Below, one piece after another: positions 13,076 to 25,971 of a stretch of DNA of 64,000 nt. The notes beneath the pieces were generated by a model. The model made no database searches, was not told the DNA's origin, and worked only from the letters and a program-made list of their open reading frames with translations. Within the stretch, counting starts at the first letter, position 1. Every line of letters starts with the position of its first letter. The stretch comes from Knufia peltigerae (lineage: Eukaryota > Ascomycota > Eurotiomycetes > Chaetothyriales > Trichomeriaceae), in assembly GCA_030247855.1 (NCBI GenBank), contig JAPDRN010000134.1, forward strand, positions 24,506 through 88,505, read 5' to 3'. Both the position numbers and the translations under genes were made by a program.

Positions 13076-14396
13076 ATGCTCTTGACACCACCACCGTCTC
13101 CTGAACTCACGACCTCTCTTGCGCCAGAGGACAGATTGGGGTGTGTACTTGCCGGCCGATTGGAACTCGTCTCTGTCCTTGGAGTGGGTGCCTATGGAGT
13201 CGTCTACCGTGCTGTCGACATCTTGACCAATATTCCCTATGCTGTGAAGGCTCTTCCCAAATCCGGACTAGATGCCAGACAGCGGCGGTTTCAACGACGA
13301 GAGATCGCTCTACACCATCAAGCAAGCCAGCATCCCAATGTTGTTTCCTTGTTGCGCATCTTGGACAGCCCGGACTGCACCTTTGTCGTGATTGAATTTT
13401 GCCCGGAAGGCGACCTTTTCTCCAACATCACCGAACACGGCCATTTCGTGGGCGATGACCAGCTGGTTAAACATACGTTCCTGCAGATCTTGGATGCCGT
13501 CCAGTACTGCCATTCCGTTGGGATTTACCATCGCGATCTGAAACCCGAGAACATCCTGGTCACCAACAATGGAAGTACGGTCAAGTTGGCCGATTTTGGA
13601 CTCGCCACCACCGATGCAGTCACATCCGACTTTGGATGCGGTTCTACCTTTTACATGTCACCAGGTATGTGTCCGCCGTCCTTGTCCCTGATGAACAATT
13701 GCTAACGCTCTTGCGTGTACAGAATGTCAACAAACTCCATCAAGGCCATATGCTCGCTACGCTGCCGCGCCCAATGATGTTTGGAGCCTTGGTGTAATCC
13801 TGGTGAACTTGACCTGTGGTCGCAATCCATGGAAAAAGGCCTCTCCCGAGGATTCCACGTTCAGAGCATTCCTCCAGGATCCCAAGTTTTTGAGCTCGAT
13901 CTTGCCCATATCTGTCGAACTCAACGTGATCTTGCGCCGGATCTTCGAGTGTGAACCACACAAGAGGGTTAGTCTCCAGGAACTCCGGGAGTTGATCATC
14001 AACTGTCCCAGGTTGACCATTAACTCCTACAACACTCTGCCTCCGTCACCTGCCGCATCTCCATATGCGTACGTTGATCCCGTGGATTGTGCCAACATGG
14101 CTCTGCCACCGTCACCACCTGCATCGCCTTGTCCTCAACCACCATTCCACACACAACCCTCGGAATGGTCTCTGTTTGGCACGACGTCCAAGTCAGGTTC
14201 ATCTTGTTCTTCTGTTTCCACGGATTCCGGGTACGAATCCGAAAGTCTTTTCAACGACGCTGGCCAGTATATGCAACCACCTCCGGTTTTCAATTTCTAC
14301 GGCAATGTTATTCCGTTGAACAACGAAACCGACAAGCCTACAACCTATCATCCTTTTTCTCCACCCGGATTCAGCCCAGCAGTCGCAACCTATTAA
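13076..14396 (+). CDS. Ser/Thr protein kinase, Ran1/Sks1/Vhs1-like
   Basis: Two exons, 13076-13664 and 13723-14396, give 420 residues. The 58-nt intron (donor GTATGT, branch GCTAAC at 13701, acceptor ACAG) falls in the MSPE activation-segment motif and the joined codons restore it. The kinase domain is complete: Gly loop GVGAYGVVY at 36-44, catalytic Lys in AVKALPK near 58, HRDLKPEN from 152, DFG at 173-175, MSPE, and DVWSLGVILVNL. The C-terminal third is Ser/Pro-rich with several PPSP repeats and is probably disordered. The Gly-loop and AVKALPK sequence resemble fungal Ran1/Pat1 and Sks1/Vhs1 kinases, which in yeasts act in nutrient response and the switch to meiosis. The exact orthology and targets are inference. 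The reading frame starts with a TPPPSP motif directly at the ATG. Confidence 0.9.
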
Positions 14397-16945
14397 TATC
14401 CTTTTTTGGTGACTACGCGAACGATTATACGTTCAGCAGCGACCGCTTTGATGTTCTCTTACGACATTCACGGCATTTATGATCGATTGGAGTTTTTGTT
14501 TTTCCAAAACTGTTTTCATCTGGATACCCAGGCGGTTTACGAGACTTTGACCAATTACCACATGACTGGAAAGTTCATCTGGATCCTTTTTATTACCGGA
14601 AAAAAAAACTAGGAACAAAATTTGTGTGTTCTATTTGACCGCACTGGACTTGAGAGCGTGTTTGAGTTTCACCTAGACGATGGAGGGAGGGCATGTTTCC
14701 GTGTTGACTGTTGAATGTGCGCGAGGATGACGCCGAAGGAGATTTGTTATGTCAGCGTTCTGAAGGTTGGGAATTTTGAAAGAGGGAAAAACAACTCAGA
14801 GGCAGAAAATGGCGCAAAAAGTGGGATGCTTTGTTGTTGATTGATTGTCCCTCAAACCAAGTGCTGGCGAGAGGTGACATGGGATTTGGAGAGGAAGTCG
14901 TCGATTTATTTTCCTTTTGCTATGTTTACATGGGTGTCTCGAGACATCAAATAAGTTATCTTGTATGACCAACCGAGGGAAACATCTTTCAAGGCTCTCG
15001 AATTGGAGTTGACTTAAGGGCTCTCACGGGGCCATGTTTGTCTAGTCCTCAGTCGGATTGTCTGTTTATCTTGTAGATAGATGAGTTCGAGAAGAGACGA
15101 AAACAATAAGATTCAGGTCTAAATCCATACTTTCTGTTCGCTTCTCTCAACTACCCATCAATAGTAACTATTCGCAAAGGATGGGTGAAGCGGCTATCAT
15201 GAGTGGCGACTGTACCTTTGCTGTGCTGGACTGTCACTGCCACCACTATTCTACGATCTACCTACCATACTAGGTAAGGTTGACCCCCCAAGACTTTTTG
15301 GACGGGACGGAGGGGGGGGCTCCAGGAGGAGGAGCTTGAAGGAGGATCAGGAGGGATGGATCGAGGATCTTCCTGTCTTTGCCACACTCTGTTTCTGGTT
15401 GCCGTCTGTACTTCACCAGACAGAAGCTATTATTGTAGAACTCTTGTTGGTTGCCGCCCCCGGCAGTAATAGCAGAAACTAATGCAAGCCTCTTTCTTCT
15501 TTTTTGCCACAAACCACCCCCCTGTCGCTCCTTGTCTCTTTCGAGCGAGAAGACAAGGTTACGGAGTTTTGGACGCATGCGATCCAGCCCAGCCCGTCCA
15601 AGGGACTTTTTTCTTTCTTGACAGCGCACATGCGTCAGCCCCCCGCTTGCTTGTCTCGTACTGGGCATTTGGATTGGACTCTATCAGTTCCAGGGGTGTC
15701 TAGAGGATGCATGATGCATTGGCCTGCCTTATTTTGTTTTTGTCCCTCCTCTAGACCTTTTTTCGACTGGGGCCACAAGCTAGTGCGACTTTTATCAGTA
15801 TAGCTGGCCTGTTTGCGCAGTAACGTGTTTTGCCAAAAGGTCTTGAATCTCTTTTTTTCTTTCGCCACGGCGCTACTGCATGCACGGAAGGAGTGTGTGC
15901 ACGTCTGTCAACTTCTTCCCCCAGCTCGCCTACGCTCGCGCAGATGGTCCTGATTTGCTGACAACAGCCTTGTAGAACTTTCCATCCCTTGGATCCCGCT
16001 TCCTTGTTCCTTCCTTGTGGGAAGGGAAGGAGGGGAGGGGCGCGGCTGATATTCTCCAGTACGGCTACAAGGCGACTAAGAATTCCTCGGCTACAGAACA
16101 ACACATCACACTCGGGATGCAGTCCCAGCCCAACCCAAGGCCCCTCCCCTTCCTCCCCATCTTCCCTCTATCTTATCCCATCGCCCATCATTCACTTATC
16201 AAAAGGAGCGCTAACGACGTATCCGGACGGGAGTTAATATGTCATTGGATCATTGGGTCCTTCAAGCAGACCCACCAGGACTTGACCTACTATAGCCATG
16301 TACATACGGTCCGCAAATGCGAACCAGACAGGTACTTCTCTGACACTTGTTGCACGTCGCTCTCCCATCAGTGACGGGAGGCTTATGCAGGTGATTGCGC
16401 AAGTTTTACCACGGAGAAAATGTGATGGACTCTGGAAGTCACGGCAGGTGGAAGTTTGGTTGGGTACTGGTGGCTAGTCCGGATTGCACGTTCCTCAATC
16501 GAGTAAGGCAATGATGGATGGATTTGCATCGATCACAAGGAGGGATTTCCCTCCTGGCGTGCAGGGGGAGGGCGGGGGTTAGAAAAAAAAAGAAGAGACT
16601 GGCACAGATACTAGAGTACGGGAGTACGATTGGTCATTCGTCCTAACGCAGACCAGACACGGGCAACACACAAGATGGGCGCAGAGCATACAGACCCGGG
16701 CTGTCCTTCCCTCTCTCTCCATCCCTCTCTCTCCATCCCTGTCCGACATGGAGGCAACGAGACAGAAAGAAGAGAATGGTGAGCAAAAAGCTGCTGTACT
16801 ACACAGCCAACCACTCGTACAGTACCGCCTGTCCCGCGCGCTGTCTTGATGAACCTTTTTCATTCGTCAGACACAAGTGCCGGCAGCTGACATCCTTTTG
16901 GCAGCTTTTCTGCCTTTCCTGATAAGCAGATAGAATGGTTGCCCA

Positions 16946-17010
16946 ATACACACACTCTCACACTCACACACACACACGCACGCACACACGCACGCACACA
17001 CGCACACACA
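16946..17010. repeat. CA / CACG microsatellite
   Basis: About 60 nt of alternating CA dinucleotides interrupted at regular spacing by CACG units, read on the + strand. It lies in gene-free sequence. Confidence 0.85.
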
Positions 17011-20000
17011 TTATTCGATGATGATGATGCAGCTTGTGTCACCCTCACACCCCCCTCCCTCTTTTCGTCACCTTTAATCCCGTCTTGTTTCTCCAACGGG
17101 TGGTGGGTTTATCTGATAAGCCCATTTCCTGCTGCGTGTCCAACCTTGTAGTACTCCGCACAGGAATGCGAAATGGTGTTCATCTTTCAAAGCATTGACA
17201 GAGCAAGGTTGAAGGTACACAGGGCAGCCAAAGGATACAGTATCCGTCAACCTAACCAGTAACCACCCTTGCCCACTACTTGCTCTTACGATCACCCAAG
17301 CAAGCCCAAGACGGGCGTTGCTATCGTTGTTTCGAACTTGGGTTCATCATCCCCCGTCACCACTTTGACACTTTGGAGCTCTGCTGACGACTACTCCTAA
17401 CATTGTGAAAGTCCTCGTTACTATACGAGTACGATTACGAGTAATCTGTGGGCGTCGTCTGCGAGTACCAAGACCTCAGGCATCTCGTAGATTACCTATT
17501 GTATCTACGTAATAAGAAGAGCACGAGTATTCCTAAGCGCAATTCATAGGTAGTCCGTATCGAAGCTGTACTGTTGGCCACCTCACAGTACTCGGCACCT
17601 TCTCGCCAGAGAAAGCATCAGTACTGACTCGTAAACGTCTGCTTGCGACTCTGAAAAAAACTTCCGATGATGATCGATTAACTTTTTTTTCCCCTTCTCG
17701 ATATCCGTAAAAAACGCATTGTGATCGGTAGTCAGCAACGCGATCGAAGGCAACCTTCTTTTTTCCCCCCCCCCGCCTTAACCATCCAAAACGGTCGAGA
17801 CCCAGCAAAATACGAGGAAAAAGCAAGACACCAAGAAAGCAATCCAGTCCACCTGTCAACCCAATCCCTGAAGCATATCATTCTTCTAACCGAAGGGTCA
17901 ATATCTCACAAGGTACTTCGTGCGAGGCAGGATGACTCCACATTTTCAGGTCTACAACCCCAATGACGACGGGGTGTGTCAACTGGACATGTGTCACGTT
18001 CCGCCGTCCTGCACAACAACGTACACAAATACAAAAATACGAGGTTGAACTTGAGTCAAAAAGCAGATGGCCAAAACTCGTGCGAGTACGAGGCGGCGGT
18101 CGCGAGAAGATGGGCGGTAAGTCACAGAAGTCAGCGAAGTCACCTGTCAGGTCACCCCGTCCCCCCCCCTCTCCCTTCATCCTCGTAATTATTTTTATTG
18201 TTTCAATAGCACAGGTTCAAAACGTCGAAGAAAGAGGGTGGGTGTGCATGTCACAAAAACTGCCCAATGAGCGTCCAAGAAACGTTCCCTCAGACGACGG
18301 ACATCCGGGGCGGGGGACTCATAACTCGTACTCTCAAGTCTTCCTCGCGGTTGTTCTTCCGCTTTTGTCATCCGAAGCGTGCCTTTTTTCTTCCCCCCCT
18401 TGCTTTTGTTGAATCATTGACTTCCGTCACTAGTTCGTTTTTATCTCGGCGAAAGGGTGTGTCCTTCGTCGCCCTATAATACGTACAAGTAGGTGCCAAA
18501 GTCGAATGAACTCGTGACTTCGTACCTCCAGCCCGTGGTTAGGGAACGTTTTCTGTCTCCCTCGAACCCACCAAACCGCTCTTCTCCCATGCCTTGCCCG
18601 CCAGCCTGATCCTCACCCGGCAATTCATCAACACATGGCAAAAATGCCTCAACAACTCACCAACTTTTGTCGAGTGAGAAGGTAGTTGGCTGGGCCATGA
18701 AGTCACGGAAACACGATACGCTCGCGGACACGGGCGGCATGCATGATGGCATTTCGTAGACCCAATCATGCTGCGTCAAATTGATTTATCCGAATCCTTC
18801 AGGAGCTGTCGTCTTGCTGTCGTCTTGGGATAGAAACATACACTTGGCCTTGGGATTGTGTACTGTAATCGACGATTGATAGTGTGGATCATAACGTCCA
18901 AAAATAAAGTTACTACTGAGGAGCAGAGGGCGACCAAGTGCCTGTCACGTGGTACAAAGCGACTTCTTGATTATAGGTCACGTGAAGGAAGGGTATGGTC
19001 TCCGGGCAGAGAGTTGGAGAATAGTGAGGACTCGTAGAAAGTCTGTATCCAGGTACCTCAGAACAAGCAAGCTGGATGCACGGACACCAAGTCACAATAA
19101 ATAGAGGCCAGCGTGTCACTTTCCGGAAACCACAGATACGAAAGCTCGTGGAAAGAAGCAGGAGCATCAAACAGCTCAGTGCTGCGGTGATACTTTACCC
19201 TGAAATTCTTCAACGGGCACGGTCGTGGGCGTTGGTGTCAAAAATGCGTCCTGATCACCAAGTGCTCATTCAAACTTGTCACTCACATCGTACGAGTGTA
19301 CGAGTCCTGGCAGGCAGACGACATCCGGAGCAACACAACCCACCATAATGAACTCCTTTCTCCATATGAGACCGGGTACGTCATCATGTATTGTGATCCA
19401 GAATGCCTCATCGCATCTCTGGTTGGGTTTCGCTCGTGCCAATATATTCTGTACAAAGACCATAGTCGAGCGGCACCTCCGTCGATATCCGGAGCTGCAA
19501 GCACCAGTGTTGAACTGTTGTCGAGCGGCCAATGATGGTAGCCCGTTAGCACCACGGCTCCCGGGGCCCATTGGCGTGTCTCAAGCAATAGTAGGGGGGA
19601 AAGATATATTTCCACTCCCTTGAGGAGGTCAAAGCTCGAGGCTCCTCTTTTCCCAATGATGTACTCCTCACATGGAAATTGTAGTTATGAGGTACTTCGT
19701 CCCAGTGCCATGCAAGATTCGCTAGTTGACGGGTATAAGGGGGGCCGATCTACAAGATCAGGTTCTAGGTTGGAAAGAACACCAGGCGGTCTGTGTGAGA
19801 GGGCCCCTGTGTGAGGCTCTGAGGGAACATGTCAGCTGTGCAGTGTACGTTGCGTAGGAGGAGGACAAGTGCCAGTTGGTGGTCAAGGCGTCGCATGGAG
19901 CTGCGGTCTGGATGCTTTGACGTTTTGCCTTTGGGACCTCAAAAGCTGCAGCCTGTGCTCGGGCCAACAACACAACACTGGATGAGAACTAGTCGAGCGT

Positions 20001-20296
20001 GTCGCGAAGGGAGTTGAGGGTCTGCTCCACATTGAGGAAGAAAAAAAAAGGTACGTACCTAGTTTTGTCGCAGAAGACTGCTAAGCCACAATCACAGACA
20101 AAGCTCATTTTTGTGAAGCCACAATTGAAACCGTGTCATCAGCGAGCGCCACGTCACGTTCGAAGACTCTGGGCAGCACTGATTTTCTCGCCTCGAACTG
20201 CTAGATTAACGCGGAGATGGAGATGGATCTCTTCTCTTAGAGGTCGCAAGCGAGATTTTCAGAGAGACCGTTGGTCAGTATTGTCTCAATACGAGA

Positions 20297-20325
20297 TACG
20301 GAGTACAGAGTACTCGTACTCCGTA
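20297..20325. repeat. Perfect 10-bp inverted repeat hairpin
   Basis: TACGGAGTAC at 20297-20306 is matched exactly by its reverse complement GTACTCCGTA at 20316-20325. The 9-nt spacer itself contains the palindrome GAGTACTC. It lies in the gene-free interval about 750 nt upstream of the CYSTM-like gene. Confidence 0.8.
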
Positions 20326-21081
20326 CATTGGCTGGTGTTGGTTGTTTTTTTTAGGACGATAGTGTAGAGATTTTGACATACGAGGCTCTAGGTCATTGAT
20401 ACCGTGACAATATTGCAGTTGTAACCGTTTCGTCCAGAGTTGCGTTCGACAAATTTAGAATCACCATCGTCGAGTCTGGATGTACTCGGTAATGAGGCAC
20501 AGCTTGCGAGAACGGGTGAGCGAGTGAACATTCTCCCGTACCAAGCCTTTTTTTTCTGCGCCCCGAGGCTTCCAAGATGGACCATTACGCGTACGTACGG
20601 GAACGCCCAACGATAGAGGTCAGACTCACTCTCTGGCTGGGCGTGCAAGAGTATAGAAGATTCCTTGAGTTTGAAACGGTTTGTACCTCTCATTTACCTT
20701 CTTGTCCGTTTCATTTCAACCTGTGAGAACCGTTCAAAGGCTCTTATTTCGATACCTCTGGTACTGTTCTGCGCCGGTTTCAGACTCTTAGCGGAATCCG
20801 TGCACGTTTGGGTGGCACTGTATTTTCGATAGTCCTTGCCACATTCAACCTCATCTCTCGCCTTTACGATCTCCCTTGACCTCGATTCGTGACAGTTAAA
20901 AAGAAGACATCAATCCTGAGTCCAAAGTCGTTGCGCATCCGAACAAACCACTAGAGGAACCAACAACAACACCCCCCAAACCCTTTCACGCGCATCGCTT
21001 CCGTTGCTTTGTCGCCTGTACGAGTGCACGAATTCCGCTCGGAACGAAAAGATTTCAAAAGCTTTTGTAAAACAAAAACCA

Positions 21082-21432
21082 ATGGCCGACCCAAAATACC
21101 CTCCACCTTCATATCCTGCGCCGTCATACGGACAAGGTCAAAATCAAGGCTTCCAGTCGCCCCCACCGGGTGGCATGGTCTACGGCCAAGATCAATATGG
21201 AGGACAGCAACAGGGTTATTACGGACAACAGGGACCTAACCCCAACTATGGCTACGGGGGACAGCAGGGTTACGGCGGAGGACCGCCTCAGGGCGGACCG
21301 GGATATGGCTACGGTTACCAACAACAGCCAAACGTGGTGTATGAGCGCGACAGGGGAATGGGCGGCGGCGGCATCTGCGCCGGTCTGTTGGCTGGATTGG
21401 CGTGTTGTTGCTGCTTGGATTGTCTGTTTTAA
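21082..21432 (+). CDS. Small Gln/Gly/Tyr-rich protein with C-terminal Cys-rich membrane segment (CYSTM-like)
   Basis: A single exon gives 116 residues from the ATG at 21082 (MADPKYPPPSYPAPSYGQ). The body is a low-complexity stretch rich in Pro, Tyr, Gln and Gly. The last 20 or so residues form a short hydrophobic segment with a Cys cluster (GLLAGLACCCCLDCLF), the layout of CYSTM-family proteins, which are tail-anchored stress-linked membrane proteins in fungi and plants. An upstream in-frame ATG at 21004 would add 26 residues, but these lack family character, so I chose the later one. The Cys cluster is a likely site for lipidation or membrane packing, which is inference. It has no recognisable partner among its neighbours. 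Confidence 0.8.
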   Translation: MADPKYPPPSYPAPSYGQGQNQGFQSPPPGGMVYGQDQYGGQQQGYYGQQGPNPNYGYGGQQGYGGGPPQGGPGYGYGYQQQPNVVYERDRGMGGGGICAGLLAGLACCCCLDCLF

Positions 21433-22015
21433 AGAGTCGAACTGTACGTCTCGGTTTCATGCGTTTTGGCGGATTCACAGAATACTCGAACTCGATGCCG
21501 TGTCGTGGTGGGGTGATAGCGGGAATGTCAAATGCCCGGTTTCAGCTCACGCCAACATGTGCTTGATATCCTAACGTGCTTGATGAAGATTGTGCTTTGG
21601 TGCATAGCGAGGATATGGGATGGCTTGGTCTTCTGGGATTTGGCTTTGTTGTTGTTATACTGTATACATAACCACTGGAATATATTGAATTTCAATTGAG
21701 TGCATCTTGCTCCCGGTTTGACCCGATAGTAGTCTTGATAGCCTCGATCAGCATAGGTACGAGGAGTCTGGCTTCAGAGCCATATATACGGACTACTTCA
21801 AAGTTACTACATTGTACGATGATATTCAACCTGGCAAGATAGTCTCATGTCCACGACAAACAGCGTGTACGACAACTGAAAAAGAACTCGTGACTCATTC
21901 TTCATTAAGCGTGTTCATCCAGAAGTCATACATCCCTACCTGTACTGTGCTTCCGATAATTCGAGTTTATATCATCGTCTCGGTGTCGGTAAACCCTCGG
22001 GTGGGGCCTTCGTGC
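21433..22015. other. Intergenic between convergent genes
   Basis: This 583-nt spacer separates the convergent CYSTM-like and GTPase genes. It contains A/T-rich stretches (for example near 21655-21690) that may carry 3' end signals. No gene is seen. Confidence 0.5.
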
Positions 22016-22734
22016 TCACATCACACAGCAATCACCCTGTTGACTCAGCCCACCGTTCTCCGTAGTCGTCCTCGCTGCTGTGCGTGTAATGTCCTCCAGG
22101 ACCTCCCACATCAATTCTCCCGTGACGGCACTGCACTCGGCGTACCGGTCGCAGCGCATCTCTTGAGCGGCACGCAGACCCTCTTGCGGCATCACACTCT
22201 CAAACGTGCCATCCTCCAGACGATCCTCGGTTCGTTCGTCCCTTTTCAGACCTAACAGCATGACCGGCATCTCGTGCTCGAGCTCGTCGTAGTGCATCGA
22301 CAGTTGCTTGCGCCAGTAGTATTGCGCATTGTGGAGCGATTCGCGCGAGGAGATGGAGAAGGCGATGATTGTGAATGCGGGTTTCGCAGGAAACGCATCG
22401 ATGAACAAAGTGGATGTGGATGGGTGAATGCGGAACCTGTATGGCCGGTTGAACAACGTCACGTCGAATGCCAACGGCGGCACGACCACGGGTCTAGAAG
22501 GGGCGGATAGATCGAGCTTGCCATTGCGGACGTGCTCAAGCCGGCTATAGCGGTGACAGATGGAAGGGTTAGTTGTTATTCCTTCGTGTACAGGGGAGGG
22601 CTGTATAGGCATGAACGGAAGGTCAAAGAAAGTCCCTACGACAAGAATGTGGTTTTGCCAACGCCAGGACTGCCGAGGAAGAGAATGTCGGCGGCGGGTA
22701 TGGGCCTCTCCTCATCCCTAACCACTGCGGACAT
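22016..22734 (-). CDS. Divergent Rho/Ras-like small GTPase with CaaX end
   Basis: Two exons, 22734-22640 and 22544-22016, encode 207 residues; the 95-nt intron interrupts the P-loop exon just after GSPGVGKTTFLS. Rho-type landmarks are present: the P-loop (residues 21-29), a fold-conserved strand like IIAFSISSRESLHNAQYYWRK, a VMLLGLKRDER strand in place of the usual guanine-specificity loop, and ECSAVTGE matching the ECSA (G5) motif. The C-terminus CCVM fits a prenylated CaaX box with an extra Cys, so membrane attachment is likely. Two things are odd: the region where DxxG (G3) should lie reads FIDAFPAKP without the Gly, and the NKxD Asn (G4) is replaced in LGLKRD. The protein may be a weak or non-hydrolysing GTPase or a pseudo-GTPase. 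Family placement is firm, function unknown. Confidence 0.8.
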
Positions 22735-23477
22735 GAATGGAAATTGACGCGATATTGGACATGTGGTGCCGGTGAGTGGAAGAGCTACGGAGGTTGTCCT
22801 GCGCATGGGTACTCCATCCTTGATATAGATGTAGATGGAAGAAGCAAGTCAAGAAAGAATCACAAGATAAAAACGAACCTCAGCCTGATCACATGACGAG
22901 GCTGAATCAGAAGCACTTGCAATTCAAAATCGGTCGACGATTACAACTCATGTAGAAAACCACCAGGAACCAGGGCGATCTTCGGCTCTCGTGCCGTGGA
23001 GTTTGAGTCTGAGACGATTCTGACTTGCTCAAGACAGCTTTTTCACTTGCCGTCATGAACGATGGACACCACTCCAACGGCATCAACATCTCCCTTTGGG
23101 GAAGCCTACTGCGGCATTGCTCGGACGTACACGTCCCCAGCCTATTTGGACCAATGGATACTCGTAGCGCAAACGACGCTTTGCTCAAGTTCAACTTACA
23201 GTGTTTGGGCTCTCGCCTGACGACGTTGACTAAGCTGTCTGCATTCTCATTCAGGGTCCAGGGCGTCCTCATCTGCTCCTTGCTTGAAACGGCATGCCCT
23301 CTCATCCTTAGCCTCGAGGCTGACGCCATTGCAGGCTACGTTGCAGGAGCGGCCTAGCTATGCATATGTTGAGACACTCGACAGAACCAGACCGCAACAC
23401 GGCAGGGTGGACCTCTAAAGAGGACAAAGTCCCGTACTTTGCCTCGGGTTCTTCCTTGACCACCGCAGGAAAAAGTG
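22735..23477. other. Intergenic, no gene seen
   Basis: About 740 nt between the GTPase start and the 3' end of the Zn2Cys6 gene. A 140-codon frame on the minus strand (22907-23329) has no recognisable feature and I treat it as chance. Confidence 0.5.
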
Positions 23478-25971
23478 TCATCCCATATCGTATGTAGTCT
23501 CAGGATCCGGCCACTGAAAATCGTTTGGAAGCTCGAAAAGACTTTCCCATGTTACATTTGGCCATCCAATTGTGTTGTACATTGGCATGTCTGCCGCGCC
23601 TTCTGCTGAAACGCCCGTTGGAGGATTCATTGATCCCTGGAAGGCTATCGCTTCAATGTTCTCATTCTCTTGCCTTGGACAATATTGCTCGTTGTTTTCG
23701 ATGCGTGCACCTGTGGCCCCTGAACCACACCGTCTGGAAGAACTCGCGGCTCTTAGTACAGGGGTCGGTGGTAGTACGACCAGAGGACTGTTTTCATCAT
23801 TATTCCACACTCGCAGTGGTTGATGTCGTGCTTCATACAACATGTTGATCAGTTCATACATGCGATCTGATGCAATCCCCCATGGTTGCATTTCCTGCAT
23901 CAGATTTAACGTCGTTTGGACTTGTCGGTGGCACTCTTCGCGAACTTGTCGAACCTGGTCTATCGCCTGTGCCGGGGCACGAAACTGCCCGTGGCCTCGG
24001 TGAAATGCTGAGGCAGTTTCAGGATCCTCGCGGAAAGTATACAGACAGACCAAAGGCACCATGCAGACCTGTAGTAGGTTCCAGGTTGCCGGCCAAGCAA
24101 TGTATTGATTAGGAGTCTCCACGGTCCGCGATCGGGCTGATTCGATCAATTCGCCTGCCAACGTCAGGCACTTCCGAATGCACAATCGTTGGTCCGGCGT
24201 TAGTTGATGGTACGGAGTTCTACGCAAAACAGCCTCCATAAGGACTGGCCGGTACAGCGTTATGCGAAGAATGAGGTATCGCCATCGTATTGTTACACAT
24301 GGCTGTACAAACGCATGGGATATAGATGGCTCTGTACGTCCAGTAAAAGTGTGTTTGAATGCGGGTACGCCTCCTGCTAAACCATGAAACTCTCCCGGTA
24401 GTCCTTCGTACCAGTCGACGAGATGCGCGTCCAGGCCGAGGAGCTCAGCAAAGGATAAGGGCGTCGGTGTGGCCAATCTAGCCTGGGTTTCAGTCATGAT
24501 CCGGGAGAAGGCGATGGTGATGCCCAGTAGCGATGCCAAACACAAAGGTTTGTCATAAGTCCGGTTTGGCTAAAGAGAAATTGATATCAGTGTCATCTCT
24601 GGGAAGCACAATGCCCGGACTTACCTCTTGCAGCATGCCTCCGGGATGCCTTACCTCACTATCGAAGATACTTCCGTCCAGGTTGCGTCCAAGGGTTACT
24701 GCTTCGGCTGCATCTAGGACCACTAGATTCCACCAAATGGTGCGTCTCAGCTCCTGGCTCACATCTGTTTGTCCTGGGATTGGGGTCTCCTTGTGAACAC
24801 CCAAGGCATATGCCATACGGAATGCAACCCCGAGAAGCGCGGAAGCAAGATTCGGACGGTTTCGATAGTGGCAATACCACCCAGCCATCAACATCAATGC
24901 TTGCAGAAACTCCACACTCTTGTGCCCGAGGGCTTCGAGGTCAAGGTAAGATTTGGCAACATTGTAATATGTCATGTGCTCTTTAGACTCGGTCTTTGTG
25001 CAGCCTAGTGAGCCCAGGGCCAAGACTGTATTCAAGAGACACAACCATGGAGGATCAGTTCGATGGCCAGATAATGCCGTTTCTCGAAACGTTGCTTCGT
25101 CGATTATGGCTGTAGTAGGATGGACCCAATGAAAATACGCGTCGATCAGCGCTGTCATCCGATCGGTCAGCGGCATTGGAGCGTGGCGGGATGAAGAACC
25201 GGAGGAAGAGTTAGGAACACTGCGTGGAGGACTCTGGTATTGAGCGCTTTTCTCTAGAGAGTCTGGTGCGATCCGAAGAATTGTGCGAAACATTTGCATA
25301 GTCGACGAAGGCCCGACATATGAGGAAGCGTGAGAATCAGTCGTCGATACTGCATTCACGTCGTCACCAGTATCTGATACATTGTCATCGGCGGATTCGT
25401 GATGACCATCGCTCTCACTTGGAGAGTTCTCTGGCTGTCCTTGATGCTCCTTGGATCCTTGTGAAGCTGCGAGGGCTACCGCGGCGGGAACGTTCACATT
25501 CGTTTCATGCGACACGACGGATCTCTTGCCCGTTCTTTTCTGCTGGGACGAAGGAAGATTGGGACTTTGCTCAGCCTCACTTGAGGTGATTGTTGCAATA
25601 ACACGCTCCACAAGCTGTTGACTAGATAATCCCTCGAGAGCATCGATAGATTCCGAGGGCAACAGCTTCGTCAAGATATTAGTGGTTGTTTCGAGCCTTT
25701 TGCGCACATAGTCGAAATTCTTGCGATTGACACCTAGTGCAGGCTGGGTGAATGGATATTTGCAACGTTCGGGTTGTTTGTACCACTGGCAAGAATAGCA
25801 CGGATGACTGCCGTCGCATTTCACTTTCCGCCGTTTACACTCCGTACATGCTGTCTTGATGCGAGGGTCCCTGCCTACCTGCGCCAGTGGAGGTCGTTTC
25901 GCTGCGCCGGATCGACCATCATGGATGGAGAATTGATGCTGATGAAGTGCCTGAGATCCTTCGGAAGCCAT
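23478..25971 (-). CDS. Zn2Cys6 (GAL4-type) transcription factor with fungal-specific domain
   Basis: Two exons, 25971-24625 and 24569-23478, give 812 residues. The 55-nt intron keeps frame (GAG|CCA). Near the N-terminus lies a binuclear zinc cluster, C-X2-C-X6-C-X5-C-X2-C-X8-C (Cys 42, 45, 52, 58, 61, 70), in the context TECKRRKVKCDG; this class binds CGG-type half-sites as dimers. A Ser/Asp-rich linker follows (about residues 130-250), then the fungal transcription-factor middle-homology domain, recognisable by AYFHWVHPTTAIIDEATF and the LRRTIWWNLVVLDAAEAVTLGRN segment. The first ATG is at 25971; the frame upstream has no other ATG. The gene is transcribed away from the neighbouring MFS sugar transporter, about 890 nt apart, so a role in controlling sugar uptake is a reasonable inference, not shown. 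Confidence 0.9.

Larger units (their letters stand above)
14397..21081. other. 6.7 kb interval without recognisable gene
   Basis: No open frame here has a recognisable domain. The sequence is marked by homopolymer runs (for example poly-C near 17766-17775), CT-rich repeats near 16706-16742, a CA/CACG microsatellite near 16950-17010, and many copies of short TACGAGTA/TACTCCGTA-type words, some as hairpins (20297-20325). The final part, about 20880-21081, probably contains the leader of the CYSTM-like gene. Confidence 0.45.
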
